From positions 62,001 to 126,000 of the forward strand of contig JAHZHZ010000003.1 of the NCBI GenBank assembly GCA_019419995.1: 64,000 bases of DNA, given 5' to 3'. This DNA is from Clostridiales bacterium (GTDB lineage: Bacteria > Bacillota > Clostridia > Christensenellales > Aristaeellaceae). The notes under the pieces were generated by a model. That model was not told the DNA's origin, made no database searches, and saw only the letters and a program-made list of their open reading frames with translations. Positions within the stretch are counted from its first letter, which is position 1, and each line of letters begins with the position of its first letter. The translations under genes and the position numbers were made by a program. This document shows positions 1-7,695 of this stretch, piece by piece.

Positions 1-422
1 TGAACTGGGATGGCGGTGAACTGCTGGCCCTGTATTATGACACCCTGCCCTTCTACGGGAGCTTGGATGCCCTTTTGGAGTGCATTGACGCTGCCAGTGT
101 GAAGGCATGTATCCGCAAAGATATTGGGGGCATTTATCATGGATGCGCGCACAACCTGCTCCATGAACGGGACGAAGTGCTGCTTCAGAATTTGTACAAA
201 TCGGCGGAATTTGTGCTGAAGGCTATTTACTATCTTCGCACTGGCAGCTATTTGCGCGGCCGGTCCGAACTGATGGCGGTTCTGACTGGAGCGGATGGGG
301 ATATCTTTCAGACGGCGCAACTGATCAGGAGTGGCGCGCCTATTGAAATGGAAGGCATGTCGCGGAAATTGTTTCTCTGGTCAGGCAATTTGCTGCGGGA
401 AGATTTGAAAATTTTTCGCTGA
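1..422 (+). CDS. 3' end of an unrecognised protein, possibly nucleotidyltransferase-like (partial)
   Basis: An open frame enters from the left edge and ends at the TGA at 420-422, so only about 139 C-terminal residues are visible. The first in-frame initiation-like codon (TTG at 63) has no ribosome binding site and the frame is open upstream of it, so the true start lies outside the window. The segment is mostly helical and soluble, with aromatic and Leu-rich helices (LLALYYDTL, LQNLYKSAEFVLKAIYYL). This resembles the helical C-terminal half of stand-alone nucleotidyltransferase proteins, but the catalytic half is not visible, so this is only a guess. It is followed at once by a strong hairpin terminator shared with aspS on the other strand. 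Confidence 0.5.
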   Translation, partial: NWDGGELLALYYDTLPFYGSLDALLECIDAASVKACIRKDIGGIYHGCAHNLLHERDEVLLQNLYKSAEFVLKAIYYLRTGSYLRGRSELMAVLTGADGDIFQTAQLIRSGAPIEMEGMSRKLFLWSGNLLREDLKIFR

Positions 423-432
423 GCAACCAAAG

Positions 433-480
433 AGCGCGGGCTGCAAGGGAAACGCATTCCTTGCAGCCCGCGCTGAATTT
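433..480. terminator. Bidirectional hairpin terminator between the partial gene and aspS
   Basis: Perfect 16-bp inverted repeat, arms 433-448 and 459-474 around a 10-base loop. On the plus strand it is followed by a T-rich stretch (GAATTTTATTTTT). It lies directly between two convergent genes. On the minus strand the downstream T content is poorer, so termination of aspS here is likely but weaker. Confidence 0.85.
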
Positions 481-2264
481 TATTTTTCTTCCGGCAGATC
501 CAGTTTGATTCTGAGGGTCTCCAACTGATCGGGACGGACGTCGGCGGGGGTCTCCATCATCAGACAGTTGGCGCTGGTGGCCTTGGGGAAGGCGATGATG
601 TCTCGCAGACTATCGCTTCCGGTGAGCAGCATGACCAATCGATCCACGCCGAAGGCCAGGCCGCCGTGGGGCGGCGCGCCAAACTTGAAGGCGTCCAGCA
701 GGAAGCCAAAGCGATGGTGAGCCTCCTCATGGCTCAGGCCGATCATATCGAACATCTGCGCCTGCATGTCCGCCCGGTGAATGCGGATGGAGCCACTGGC
801 CAGTTCGATGCCGTTCATTACCAGATCATAGGCGCGGGAACGTACCTTTTCCTTATCGCCTTCCAGATAGACATTGTCTTCAGGATACCAGCTGGTGAAG
901 GGGTGGTGAGCAGCCACATAGCGCTGTTCCTCCTCGCTGTACTCAAACAGCGGGAATTCCGTCACCCAGAACAGGTTGTATTTCTCCGGATCAATCAAAT
1001 TGTGCCGGCGTGCGATCTCGCAGCGAAGCGCGCCCAAAGCCTGTCGCACTACGCTCTTTTTATCCGCAGCAAAGAAAATGATATCGCCGTTTTCCACAGC
1101 CATTTCGCTCCGAACGGCTTCAATCAGTTCCGGTGTCAGGAATTTATTGAAGGACGATTTTACGCTGCCGTCGGCGGCGAAACTCATGTGAGGCAGACCC
1201 TTGGCCCGGTAGGTTTTCACGAATTCCCCGTAGCTGTCGATTTCTTTGCGGGTTAAACCAGCCAGCCCCTTGGCGTTAATGGCATACACCACGCCGCCAT
1301 TTTCCAGAGCGCCATCGAACACAGGGAAACCGCAACCCTTCAGGCGCTGAGACAGGTTTTTCAGCCGCATTTCGAAGCGGGTATCCGGTTTGTCGGAGCC
1401 ATAGTTCTCCATGGCATAGTCCCAGGTCATGCGGGGCAGGGGCAGGGACAGCTCAATGCCCTTGACCTCGCGGAAGATGCGCGCAAAGATGCCCTCCACA
1501 ACGGTATAGATATTTTCTTCGTCAATAAAGGACATTTCGATATCGCACTGGGTAAACTCCGGCTGACGGTCGGCGCGGTTGTCCTCATCCCGGAAACAGC
1601 GGGCGATTTGATAGTATTTATCAAAACCTGCCAGCATTAAAAGCTGCTTATAAATTTGCGGGCTCTGGGGCAGGGCATAGAAGGTGCCGGGATGCAGGCG
1701 GCTGGGCACCAGGAAATCTCTCGCTCCTTCGGGGGTGGACTTGGACAGAATGGGCGTCTCTATCTCCGTGAAGCCCTCCTCGTCCAACACGCTGCGGATG
1801 CAGCGAACCACTTTGCTGCGAATGCGCAGTTTCTCCTGCATGGAGGGGCGCCGCAGATCCAGATAGCGATACTTGAGCCGAACCAGCTCGCTTTCGTCGG
1901 TCTTGTCGTCGATGTAGATGGGGGGCGTTTCAGATTTGTTGAGCAACTCGGCTTCACGCACCACTACCTCGATTTCGCCGGTCTTCAGGTCTCGGTTGAT
2001 GGCTTTTTCATCCCGAAGGCGCACATCGCCCACTACGGTGATCACGTATTCGCTGCGCAGGCTCTGAGCCAGGGCCAGCAATTCGCTGGAACAATCCGTG
2101 CCGTCGAACACCAGCTGCACCAGACCTTCCCGGTCACGCAGCCAGACGAAAACCAGACCACCCAGATCTCGGGTGCGCTGCACCCAACCGGACAAATGTA
2201 CGCGTTGACCGGCCATTTCCCGGGTCAAAAGGCCGCAATAATGATCTCGCTTATAGGAAAGCAT
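480..2264 (-). CDS. aspS: Aspartyl-tRNA synthetase
   Basis: Class II aminoacyl-tRNA synthetase that charges tRNA-Asp in the cytoplasm. At 594 residues it is the usual length of the bacterial type. An N-terminal OB-fold anticodon-binding domain (about residues 1-110, starting [11 protein letters not shown]) is followed by the class II catalytic core with motif 2 ([19 protein letters not shown]) and motif 3 near the C terminus ([13 protein letters not shown]). The GAD-type insertion of bacterial enzymes lies between motifs 2 and 3. The ribosome binding site AAGGAGG overlaps the end of hisS only a few bases upstream, so the two are co-transcribed and probably translationally coupled. Expression should be set by the T-box leader in front of hisS. 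Whether it is a discriminating or non-discriminating (Asp/Asn) enzyme cannot be decided from motifs alone. Confidence 0.97.
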   Translation of the reverse strand: MLSYKRDHYCGLLTREMAGQRVHLSGWVQRTRDLGGLVFVWLRDREGLVQLVFDGTDCSSELLALAQSLRSEYVITVVGDVRLRDEKAINRDLKTGEIEVVVREAELLNKSETPPIYIDDKTDESELVRLKYRYLDLRRPSMQEKLRIRSKVVRCIRSVLDEEGFTEIETPILSKSTPEGARDFLVPSRLHPGTFYALPQSPQIYKQLLMLAGFDKYYQIARCFRDEDNRADRQPEFTQCDIEMSFIDEENIYTVVEGIFARIFREVKGIELSLPLPRMTWDYAMENYGSDKPDTRFEMRLKNLSQRLKGCGFPVFDGALENGGVVYAINAKGLAGLTRKEIDSYGEFVKTYRAKGLPHMSFAADGSVKSSFNKFLTPELIEAVRSEMAVENGDIIFFAADKKSVVRQALGALRCEIARRHNLIDPEKYNLFWVTEFPLFEYSEEEQRYVAAHHPFTSWYPEDNVYLEGDKEKVRSRAYDLVMNGIELASGSIRIHRADMQAQMFDMIGLSHEEAHHRFGFLLDAFKFGAPPHGGLAFGVDRLVMLLTGSDSLRDIIAFPKATSANCLMMETPADVRPDQLETLRIKLDLPEEK

Positions 2265-2267
2265 GCT

Positions 2268-3527
2268 TCAAACCTCCTTATTTTTTGCAAGGGCTGCAAC
2301 GATTTCGCTGCGAGCGATTTCGGTCTCGCTGCTGTTGTTCATATCCCGCAGTTTGACGATGCCTTTTTCCAGTTCGTCGCCCGCCAGGACGATGACCTGA
2401 CTGACGCCTAGTTTATTGGCATATTTAAACTGAGCCTTCATGCTCCGTGCGGCGTGATCCAGATCGGCCTTCAGCCCCGCAAGGCGCAATTCACGCACCA
2501 GCTTAAGGCCTTCCACACGCGCCTCATTACCCAGGGTTACCACAAAAACATCGTAGATGGGGGGCTCGGCGGGCGCAACATTCATCAGATCCTGAACCAT
2601 GATCATGCGCTCGATACCCATGCCAAAGCCCATGCCTGGAATGTCCCCACCGCCCAGTTCCTTTACCATGCCGTCGTAGCGACCGCCGCCACAGACGGTC
2701 AGATTGCCCTGGGGAGTGTGGGCGATGATTTCGAACACGGTCTTGGTGTAGTAATCCAGTCCGCGGACGATTCGGGGATCAATTTCATAGGACAGGCCCA
2801 GTGCGTCCAGATAGCCTTTAAGCTTTTCAAAGTGCTCGGCACATTCCGGACAGAGATTGTCCAACATGGCTGGCGCGTCGGCGAGCTTATCGGCATCCTC
2901 CTTGCAGTCCAGAATGCGCAAGGGATTGCGTTCAAAGCGCTCCTGACAGGTTTTACACAGGCTGGACAGCTTGGGGGCAAGGTAAGCCCGTAGCTTTTCA
3001 TGATAAGCCTTTCGACATTGGGGACAGCCGATGGAATTGATGGTCAGGTGCAGATTGCCAATGCCGTTGGCGCTCAGCAAATCCATGGCCAGCTGAATGA
3101 TTTCCGCATCCAAGCTGGCGTCTTTCGCACCAAAGACTTCTACGCCGTTTTGATGAAATTGGCGCAAGCGCCCCGCCTGAGGCTTTTCATAGCGGAAACA
3201 GGGGGTCTGGGCGTAGTAGAGCTTGCAGGGCAGCGCAGCATCCAGGTGGTGCTCAATGAAGGCGCGCACGGCTCCTGCCGTTCCTTCGGGCTTTAGGGTA
3301 ATGGAGCGGTGCCCCTTATCCTCAAAGGTGTACATTTCCTTCTGTACTACATCGGTGGTATCGCCTACGCCTCGCTGAAACAGCTCGGTGTGTTCAAAAA
3401 TGGGCGTACGGATTTCCCGGTAGCCCGCGGCGGCGCAGATACGGCGCAGGTTGTCGTAGATACTCTGCCATCTGTGGGCATCCTGGGGCAACATGTCCTG
3501 GGTACCCTTGGGGGCCTGCGTTAGCAT
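2268..3527 (-). CDS. hisS: Histidyl-tRNA synthetase
   Basis: Class II synthetase for tRNA-His, 419 residues, normal length. The start MLTQAPKGTQD at 3527 was chosen because GGAGGG lies 7-12 bases upstream and HisRS proteins begin with this K-G-T-x-D segment. The longer in-frame extension would run into the T-box terminator. Motif 2 (RYEKPQAGRLRQFHQ) and the histidine-specific signature (GLDYYTKTVFE) are present, with a C-terminal anticodon-binding domain from about residue 325. It is first in a hisS-aspS operon with only 3 bases between stop and next start. The leader upstream carries a complete T-box element. Confidence 0.97.
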   Translation of the reverse strand: MLTQAPKGTQDMLPQDAHRWQSIYDNLRRICAAAGYREIRTPIFEHTELFQRGVGDTTDVVQKEMYTFEDKGHRSITLKPEGTAGAVRAFIEHHLDAALPCKLYYAQTPCFRYEKPQAGRLRQFHQNGVEVFGAKDASLDAEIIQLAMDLLSANGIGNLHLTINSIGCPQCRKAYHEKLRAYLAPKLSSLCKTCQERFERNPLRILDCKEDADKLADAPAMLDNLCPECAEHFEKLKGYLDALGLSYEIDPRIVRGLDYYTKTVFEIIAHTPQGNLTVCGGGRYDGMVKELGGGDIPGMGFGMGIERMIMVQDLMNVAPAEPPIYDVFVVTLGNEARVEGLKLVRELRLAGLKADLDHAARSMKAQFKYANKLGVSQVIVLAGDELEKGIVKLRDMNNSSETEIARSEIVAALAKNKEV

Positions 3528-3540
3528 AAGTTTTCCCTCC

Positions 3541-3787
3541 CGGAAGTTGATGATAAAAAAGAAAATCCCCGTCCCATTTCGTAGGGGCGAAGGATCGCGG
3601 TGCCACCCTGCTTGGAGATTAAACTCCATCTCAGTCGCCCTGTATCGCGGGCGGGACGCCGTTGCCGGCTGCTCATGGCTGTCCTTCGGCGGCGTGCTGC
3701 GCGGGCGCTTTCAGCCAGGGCGGCCCTCTCTTTGGCGCAGCTGCGCTTGCTTACTCGTCCAATCGGCGCAGAGTGCATATTCCCAAT
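3541..3787 (-). promoter_or_regulatory. T-box riboswitch leader of hisS-aspS
   Basis: The minus strand carries the highly conserved T-box sequence AGGGTGGCACCGCGA (3595-3609). It is followed by a GC hairpin and a T-rich run (TTTTCTTTTTT, about 3551-3565) that forms the transcription terminator just upstream of hisS. Further upstream are other T-box Stem I hallmarks: a GACGAGTAA kink-turn-like start (about 3749-3757) and an AGAGAG-type loop (about 3726-3732). Uncharged tRNA is expected to stabilise the antiterminator and let transcription proceed into both synthetase genes. Aligning on the conserved TGAG that follows the specifier loop suggests GAC (Asp; plus-strand 3681-3683) as the specifier. 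CAC or CAT (His) triplets also occur nearby, so specificity is uncertain. Confidence 0.9.
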
Positions 3788-3793
3788 AAAATC

Positions 3794-3822
3794 ATTATAG
3801 CTTGCGGTTTTAATAGTGTCAA
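3794..3822 (-). promoter_or_regulatory. Housekeeping promoter of the hisS-aspS T-box transcript
   Basis: On the minus strand, TTGACA (3817-3822) and TATAAT (3794-3799) are separated by exactly 17 bases, a perfect consensus promoter. Initiation at about 3787 would give a leader of about 260 nucleotides, the right size for a T-box. Confidence 0.9.
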
Positions 3823-3876
3823 GGACCTCCCGGAAACTTAATCCGCAATTGCACGAATTCAAATAACCCGATCCCC

Positions 3877-3905
3877 TTGACGAAGAAACGCCGGGGGCCT
3901 ATAAT
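3877..3905 (+). promoter_or_regulatory. Strong housekeeping promoter of a non-coding transcript
   Basis: TTGACG (3877-3882) and TATAAT (3900-3905) with a 17-base spacer. It points rightward into a stretch with no credible coding sequence on the plus strand, about 55 bases from the divergent hisS promoter. Confidence 0.85.
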
Positions 3906-3911
3906 GGAGAA

Positions 3912-4133
3912 TGCGGTTCGGGCGCGTCTGCGGTTGCAAGTCGATGCCAGGCGCGGGCGAAACGATCCACGTAAACCGGCAAAAGTCCGGCGAGCATGGC
4001 GCGCCTTAGAGGTAAGTCCTGCCGGGTATATTTTCTTCCGAGAGGGCCAGTAGTGGGGAGGCAAAGTCCTTATGAGCGAACGCTCCAGCAGGCGGGTGTG
4101 GGGTCAAAGACCGGGTCAGGCGTTCGGACCGCA
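3912..4133 (+). ncRNA. Structured non-coding RNA, family not identified
   Basis: A transcription unit bounded by a near-consensus promoter and a strong terminator, without a plausible ribosome binding site and start. The two ends of the element pair with each other: 3912-3925 (TGCGGTTCGGGCGC) with 4120-4133 (GCGTTCGGACCGCA) forms a 14-bp closing helix with G-U wobbles. Inside are further helices: CCGG repeats around 3977-3991, a palindromic GGCGCGCC near 3998-4005, a GAGC-GAAC-GCTC hairpin at 4074-4085, and GGTC-AAA-GACC at 4102-4112. The similar segments AGGTAAGTCC and GGCAAAGTCC recur. It lacks hallmarks I know of tmRNA, RNase P, SRP RNA or glmS ribozyme, and it is not the rod shape of 6S RNA. 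Other Bacillota structured RNAs (for example raiA-type) are open possibilities. Confidence 0.7.
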
Positions 4134-4152
4134 CTTGTCTTAACTTCACAAA

Positions 4153-4208
4153 TCAAGCGCCGGATGGATGCAGCTTATGTCTGCGTTCATCCGGCGCTTG
4201 ATCATTTT
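4153..4208. terminator. Terminator of the non-coding RNA, shared with manA
   Basis: A 14-bp perfect inverted repeat, arms 4153-4166 and 4188-4201, extended in the loop by GCAG/CTGC and followed by TCATTTT on the plus strand. It sits between the ncRNA and the convergent 3' end of manA and probably serves both. Confidence 0.85.
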
Positions 4209-4211
4209 AAA

Positions 4212-5237
4212 TCATTCGTCTATAAGTCCCGCCACGTTTTCAGCACGATACCCCAGTTCTTTGCGCAGCCATTCGCGGTTGGAGGGGGAGGACATCAATA
4301 CCTTGCAATCGTCGCTGAGGATTTCCACATCTTCCAGGGCGGCTGGGATGAGCACGCTGTCAAAGGGAGCCAGTTCCAGCTCATCTTCGCCCCAACGCAG
4401 GCGGCAGGGACCCAAGGGAGTCAAAAAGAGCATGCGTCCATCGCTGATGGGCATCCTGCCGGATACGTTCAGCCGGCAGAGTTCAAAATAGCGGTTGGAG
4501 ATGTAATAGGTGCGGCTACCGCCCCGGCACAGGCTGGTGGTGCCATAGAGCTTATGGAGGTGTAGGTCCACATCGGCCACTTCCACAGCCTGGTCAATGT
4601 GCAGCTGGCGGGGTTTGCCATCTTTCCCCACTCGCCCCCAATCCCAGAAGCGATAGGTCAGATCGCTGGATTGCTGAATCTCATAGAGCTGAATGCCCTC
4701 GCCAATGGCGTGAATCAATCCGTTGGGAATGTAATATACGTCGCCCGGGCGGACCTCCACCCAATTGAGCGCACCTTCAATGGCTTCCTTTCCGGCGCTT
4801 ACAATTTCTTTCAGGGATTGGCCGTGGGTGTTGAGGCCGTAAGCCAGCTTTGCACCCGGTTCGCAGTTGAGAATGACCCATGCTTCCGTCTTGCCCAGCT
4901 TTCCATTCTCATGAGTGCGGGCATATTCATCTCCGGGATGTACCTGTACAGAGAGGGTTTCCCGGGAATCGATCAGCTTCAGAAGCAGGGGAAAATGATC
5001 CACTCCGGGGCCGGTGAGCTGTTCGCCCCAGAGATCCACCAGACGGGAGAGACCCTTTCCGGCATGTATACCGTTGCGGATTACGCTCTCACGATCGGGC
5101 AGAGCGGAAATTTCCAGACTTTCACCGGTCTGATCAGGTGCGTCCTTCATAAAAGCGTCCCGCAACATGGTGCCGCCCCAGGGAGTTTCCTCGCCGGAGC
5201 GGAAATAGGGCGCCATCAAGAGGGGATAGAGTGTCAT
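4212..5237 (-). CDS. manA: Mannose-6-phosphate isomerase, class I
   Basis: Interconverts mannose 6-phosphate and fructose 6-phosphate, feeding mannose into glycolysis or GDP-mannose synthesis. The 341-residue protein is the short Bacillota form. The cupin zinc site is visible in VQVHPGDEYARTHENG (Gln and His ligands, about residues 96-111), in TEAWVIL (Glu) and in the later NGLIHAIGEG histidine. An aromatic-rich stretch (SSDLTYRFWDWGR) follows, as in the family. It is monocistronic, with its own promoter about 50 bases upstream and a bidirectional terminator downstream. Nothing next to it uses mannose directly. Confidence 0.93.
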   Translation of the reverse strand: MTLYPLLMAPYFRSGEETPWGGTMLRDAFMKDAPDQTGESLEISALPDRESVIRNGIHAGKGLSRLVDLWGEQLTGPGVDHFPLLLKLIDSRETLSVQVHPGDEYARTHENGKLGKTEAWVILNCEPGAKLAYGLNTHGQSLKEIVSAGKEAIEGALNWVEVRPGDVYYIPNGLIHAIGEGIQLYEIQQSSDLTYRFWDWGRVGKDGKPRQLHIDQAVEVADVDLHLHKLYGTTSLCRGGSRTYYISNRYFELCRLNVSGRMPISDGRMLFLTPLGPCRLRWGEDELELAPFDSVLIPAALEDVEILSDDCKVLMSSPSNREWLRKELGYRAENVAGLIDE

Positions 5238-5289
5238 AATCGGTAACCTCCTGCTTGAAAAAGTTAAACCGCTGCTTTATACTGATACT

Positions 5290-5318
5290 AATTTATCATT
5301 TGTCATTGAAACTGTCAA
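5290..5318 (-). promoter_or_regulatory. Promoter of manA
   Basis: On the minus strand, TTGACA (5313-5318), a 17-base spacer and TAAATT (5290-5295), about 50 bases upstream of the manA start codon. Confidence 0.75.
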
Positions 5319-5340
5319 GAGCTGCATGGAGGGATGAGGC

Positions 5341-7653
5341 ATGGCGGAATGCATTGAGGTGAGCGTGCGTGAACTGGCGGAATATGCCTGCGCATCCGGA
5401 AGTCTCACGGCTTCAGCAGCCATGGCCAGGCGGATGAGGGAGGGCCGGGAAGGCCATTTGGAAGTTCAGGGAGCATTGGACGCTGATTGGACTGTGGAAG
5501 CGCAAGCCTGCGGCGAAATGGAAATTGAAGGAATACAGCTGCGCGTCCATGGCCGCGCTGATGCTATGCGCGTCCATTCAGATTGTGTGGAAGTATTGGA
5601 AATTAAAACCACTCGGGGCAATCCATATGAGATCTGCCAGGACGACTATCCCGTTCATTGGGCGCAAGCGGAAATTTATGCGTACCTGTTCTGCCTTTCA
5701 GAGCGGCGCGGATGGGCGCAGGTGCGCCTGCTCTATGCCGGAACCCAGGGTGGCCGCCAGCGCTTCAAGCGGGAATTGACCCTGGAGGAGCTTCAGCAGC
5801 GCTTTGCTGCATACGCCCGACCCTATGCCTTGTGGGCCCGGGCGGAAAGCCGGTGGAAAGAAGACTGCGTTCCCACACTCAAGAATCTGCGCTTTCCCTA
5901 TGCGGACTATCGAGATGGACAGCGGGAAATGGCGCGCTGCGTCTATCGGGCGTTGATTCATGGGAACCGGGCGCTGATCGAAGCACCCACGGGCATTGGA
6001 AAGACGGCAGCATCGCTGTATGGAGCTTTGAAGGCGCTGGGAACGGGAAGAGTAAGTGTGATCTTTTATTTGACTGCGCGCACAACAGGCCGGCGAGCGG
6101 CACAGGATGCCCTCATGCGCATGCGTGCCACGGGCCTGAAAATCCGGTCAGTGACGCTCAGCGCCAAGGAAAAGGTCTGCCCGATGAACCGCCAGGATTG
6201 TGCGCTGTGTCCTCTGGGAGATGGATATTATAACCGACGGAGGGAAGCCCTGCGCAAGGCTCTGGGACAGCAAGTCTTCGGAACGGAGGAAATTGCTGTA
6301 CTTGCGGGGGAACATGAGCTCTGTCCCTTTGAATTGTCTCTGGACTTGACGGAGATTGCCGATGTGGTGATCTGCGACTACAACTATGTGTTTGACCCAC
6401 GGGTACGCTTGAAGCGCCATTTTGATCAGAAGAGCCGCGCAGCGCTTCTGGTTGACGAGGCGCACAATTTGCCTGATCGGGCGAGGGAGATGTATTCTGC
6501 TGAGCTGTCGGGCGATCGGGTCAGGCAATTGCGGGAACGCATCGCACAGTTGTTTGGCCCGGACGATGTACTTGGCCGGGCCATGACGCGTCTCGAGGAA
6601 GAACTCACCTGTCCGGATGCGGAATATGACGCCCTGAGAGAGGTTCCGCGGGGCTTGCTTGAAGCTGCATCTGATTTCGCGGAACAGGCGGAAAGACTTC
6701 GGGTGGGCGATGAAGACACAGTGGAACTGATGCTGGAGTGCAACTGGTTTGCGCGGGTCGCCAAGCGCTTTGATGAGGAGGTTTACCGTGTGCTCATTCG
6801 CCCCGAGGGGACGAACGGCCACATTTGCGTCAGGCTCTGGTGCTTTGCACCGGAAAAATATTTGGATCGCAGTTTTGCCCGGGTGGGCGGCGTAGCGCTG
6901 TTTTCGGCAACGTTGGCGCCCATGGATTTTTATGGCCGCCTTCTGGCGGTGCCGGATGCGAGATACTGGCTTCGCCTTCCCTCGCCCTTTCCTCAGGAAA
7001 ATCTCTTTGTGGCGCGCCTTCCTGTTTCGGTGAAGTACCGCGATAGAAGTGCAACGCTGGAGCAGGTGGCCCAGATCATTTACGCCATGGGACAGGCCCA
7101 TGCGGGGAATTATCTGGCTTGTTTTCCATCCCATGCCTATCTGGAGCTGGTGTACCGATATTTCCGCTCCCGCTTTCCCTCTGAACAGGTTATCTGTCAA
7201 CTCAGCCACATGAGCGAAGCGAAGCGCCAGGCATTTATCGAAATGTTTCAGCCCAATCCTCAGCGGAGTTTGACGGCGTTTATCGTACTGGGCGGCGTAT
7301 TTTCCGAGGGCGTGGATCTGCCGGACGACCGGCTGAGTGGAGCGGCTATTATTTCCACGGGAATTCCTCAGGTCAATCCCGAATCAGAGCTCTTGCGGGA
7401 GATGTATGATGACGGGATGGATGGTGGCACGGATGCGGCGTACACCTATCCGGGTTTCAGACGGGTTTTGCAGGCGGCAGGGCGCGTCATCCGTACCGAG
7501 ACCGACAGGGGCGTCGTACTTTTATTGGATCAGCGCTATGAGGCGCAAACGTATCTGGATTTGATGCCACCGCATTGGCAGGTGCGCAAAATCACCCGCA
7601 TGAGTACACTCAACCGTCAGTTGAATGCCTTCTGGAAGGGAAAAAGCGATTGA
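5341..7653 (+). CDS. RecB-type nuclease fused to XPD/DinG-family iron-sulfur DNA helicase
   Basis: A 770-residue superfamily 2 DNA helicase for repair or recombination. The N-terminal 190 residues look like a PD-(D/E)xK nuclease of the RecB/Dna2/Cas4 class: Asp74 in GRADAM, Glu87-x-Lys89 in LEIKTT, then the HWAQAEIYAYL motif with its conserved Gln and Tyr. The helicase part has Walker A EAPTGIGKT (214-222), four cysteines for a 4Fe-4S cluster (VCPMNRQDCALCP from residue 280, and ELCPFE), the DEAH box VDEAHN (about 371-376), and motif VI QAAGRVIR (711-718). ATP-driven 5'-3' unwinding with an iron-sulfur domain is known for the family. Coupling to nuclease cleavage is inferred from the fusion. 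The ATG at 5341 follows GGAGGG by 7 bases. Confidence 0.9.
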   Translation: MAECIEVSVRELAEYACASGSLTASAAMARRMREGREGHLEVQGALDADWTVEAQACGEMEIEGIQLRVHGRADAMRVHSDCVEVLEIKTTRGNPYEICQDDYPVHWAQAEIYAYLFCLSERRGWAQVRLLYAGTQGGRQRFKRELTLEELQQRFAAYARPYALWARAESRWKEDCVPTLKNLRFPYADYRDGQREMARCVYRALIHGNRALIEAPTGIGKTAASLYGALKALGTGRVSVIFYLTARTTGRRAAQDALMRMRATGLKIRSVTLSAKEKVCPMNRQDCALCPLGDGYYNRRREALRKALGQQVFGTEEIAVLAGEHELCPFELSLDLTEIADVVICDYNYVFDPRVRLKRHFDQKSRAALLVDEAHNLPDRAREMYSAELSGDRVRQLRERIAQLFGPDDVLGRAMTRLEEELTCPDAEYDALREVPRGLLEAASDFAEQAERLRVGDEDTVELMLECNWFARVAKRFDEEVYRVLIRPEGTNGHICVRLWCFAPEKYLDRSFARVGGVALFSATLAPMDFYGRLLAVPDARYWLRLPSPFPQENLFVARLPVSVKYRDRSATLEQVAQIIYAMGQAHAGNYLACFPSHAYLELVYRYFRSRFPSEQVICQLSHMSEAKRQAFIEMFQPNPQRSLTAFIVLGGVFSEGVDLPDDRLSGAAIISTGIPQVNPESELLREMYDDGMDGGTDAAYTYPGFRRVLQAAGRVIRTETDRGVVLLLDQRYEAQTYLDLMPPHWQVRKITRMSTLNRQLNAFWKGKSD

Positions 7654-7678
7654 AAAACGCCCATTTGGTATGTATAAT
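7650..7678 (+). promoter_or_regulatory. Candidate promoter of the XpaC-like gene
   Basis: TTGAAA (7650-7655), a 17-base spacer and TATAAT (7673-7678), overlapping the stop codon of the helicase gene. The predicted start of transcription would leave only about 11 bases of untranslated leader, with GGGAG at its very beginning. Confidence 0.55.
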
Positions 7679-7695
7679 ATACACTGGGAGTGTGA

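Noticed and set aside
666..1256. Long open frame on the plus strand antisense to aspS
   Set aside because: It mirrors aspS, has no ribosome binding site, and aspS is certain from its motifs.
3912..4133. RNase P, tmRNA, SRP or 6S RNA identity for the structured RNA
   Set aside because: GAGGTAAGTCC is only similar to the RNase P GAGGAAAGTCC; other conserved parts of each RNA are missing, and the ends do not fold into a 6S rod.
3996..4565. 189-codon plus-strand frame across the ncRNA, terminator and manA
   Set aside because: It runs through a strong terminator and then antisense to manA; no family resemblance.
6148..7209. 353-codon minus-strand frame inside the helicase gene
   Set aside because: Antisense shadow of a well-supported gene; composition follows helicase codon usage in reverse.
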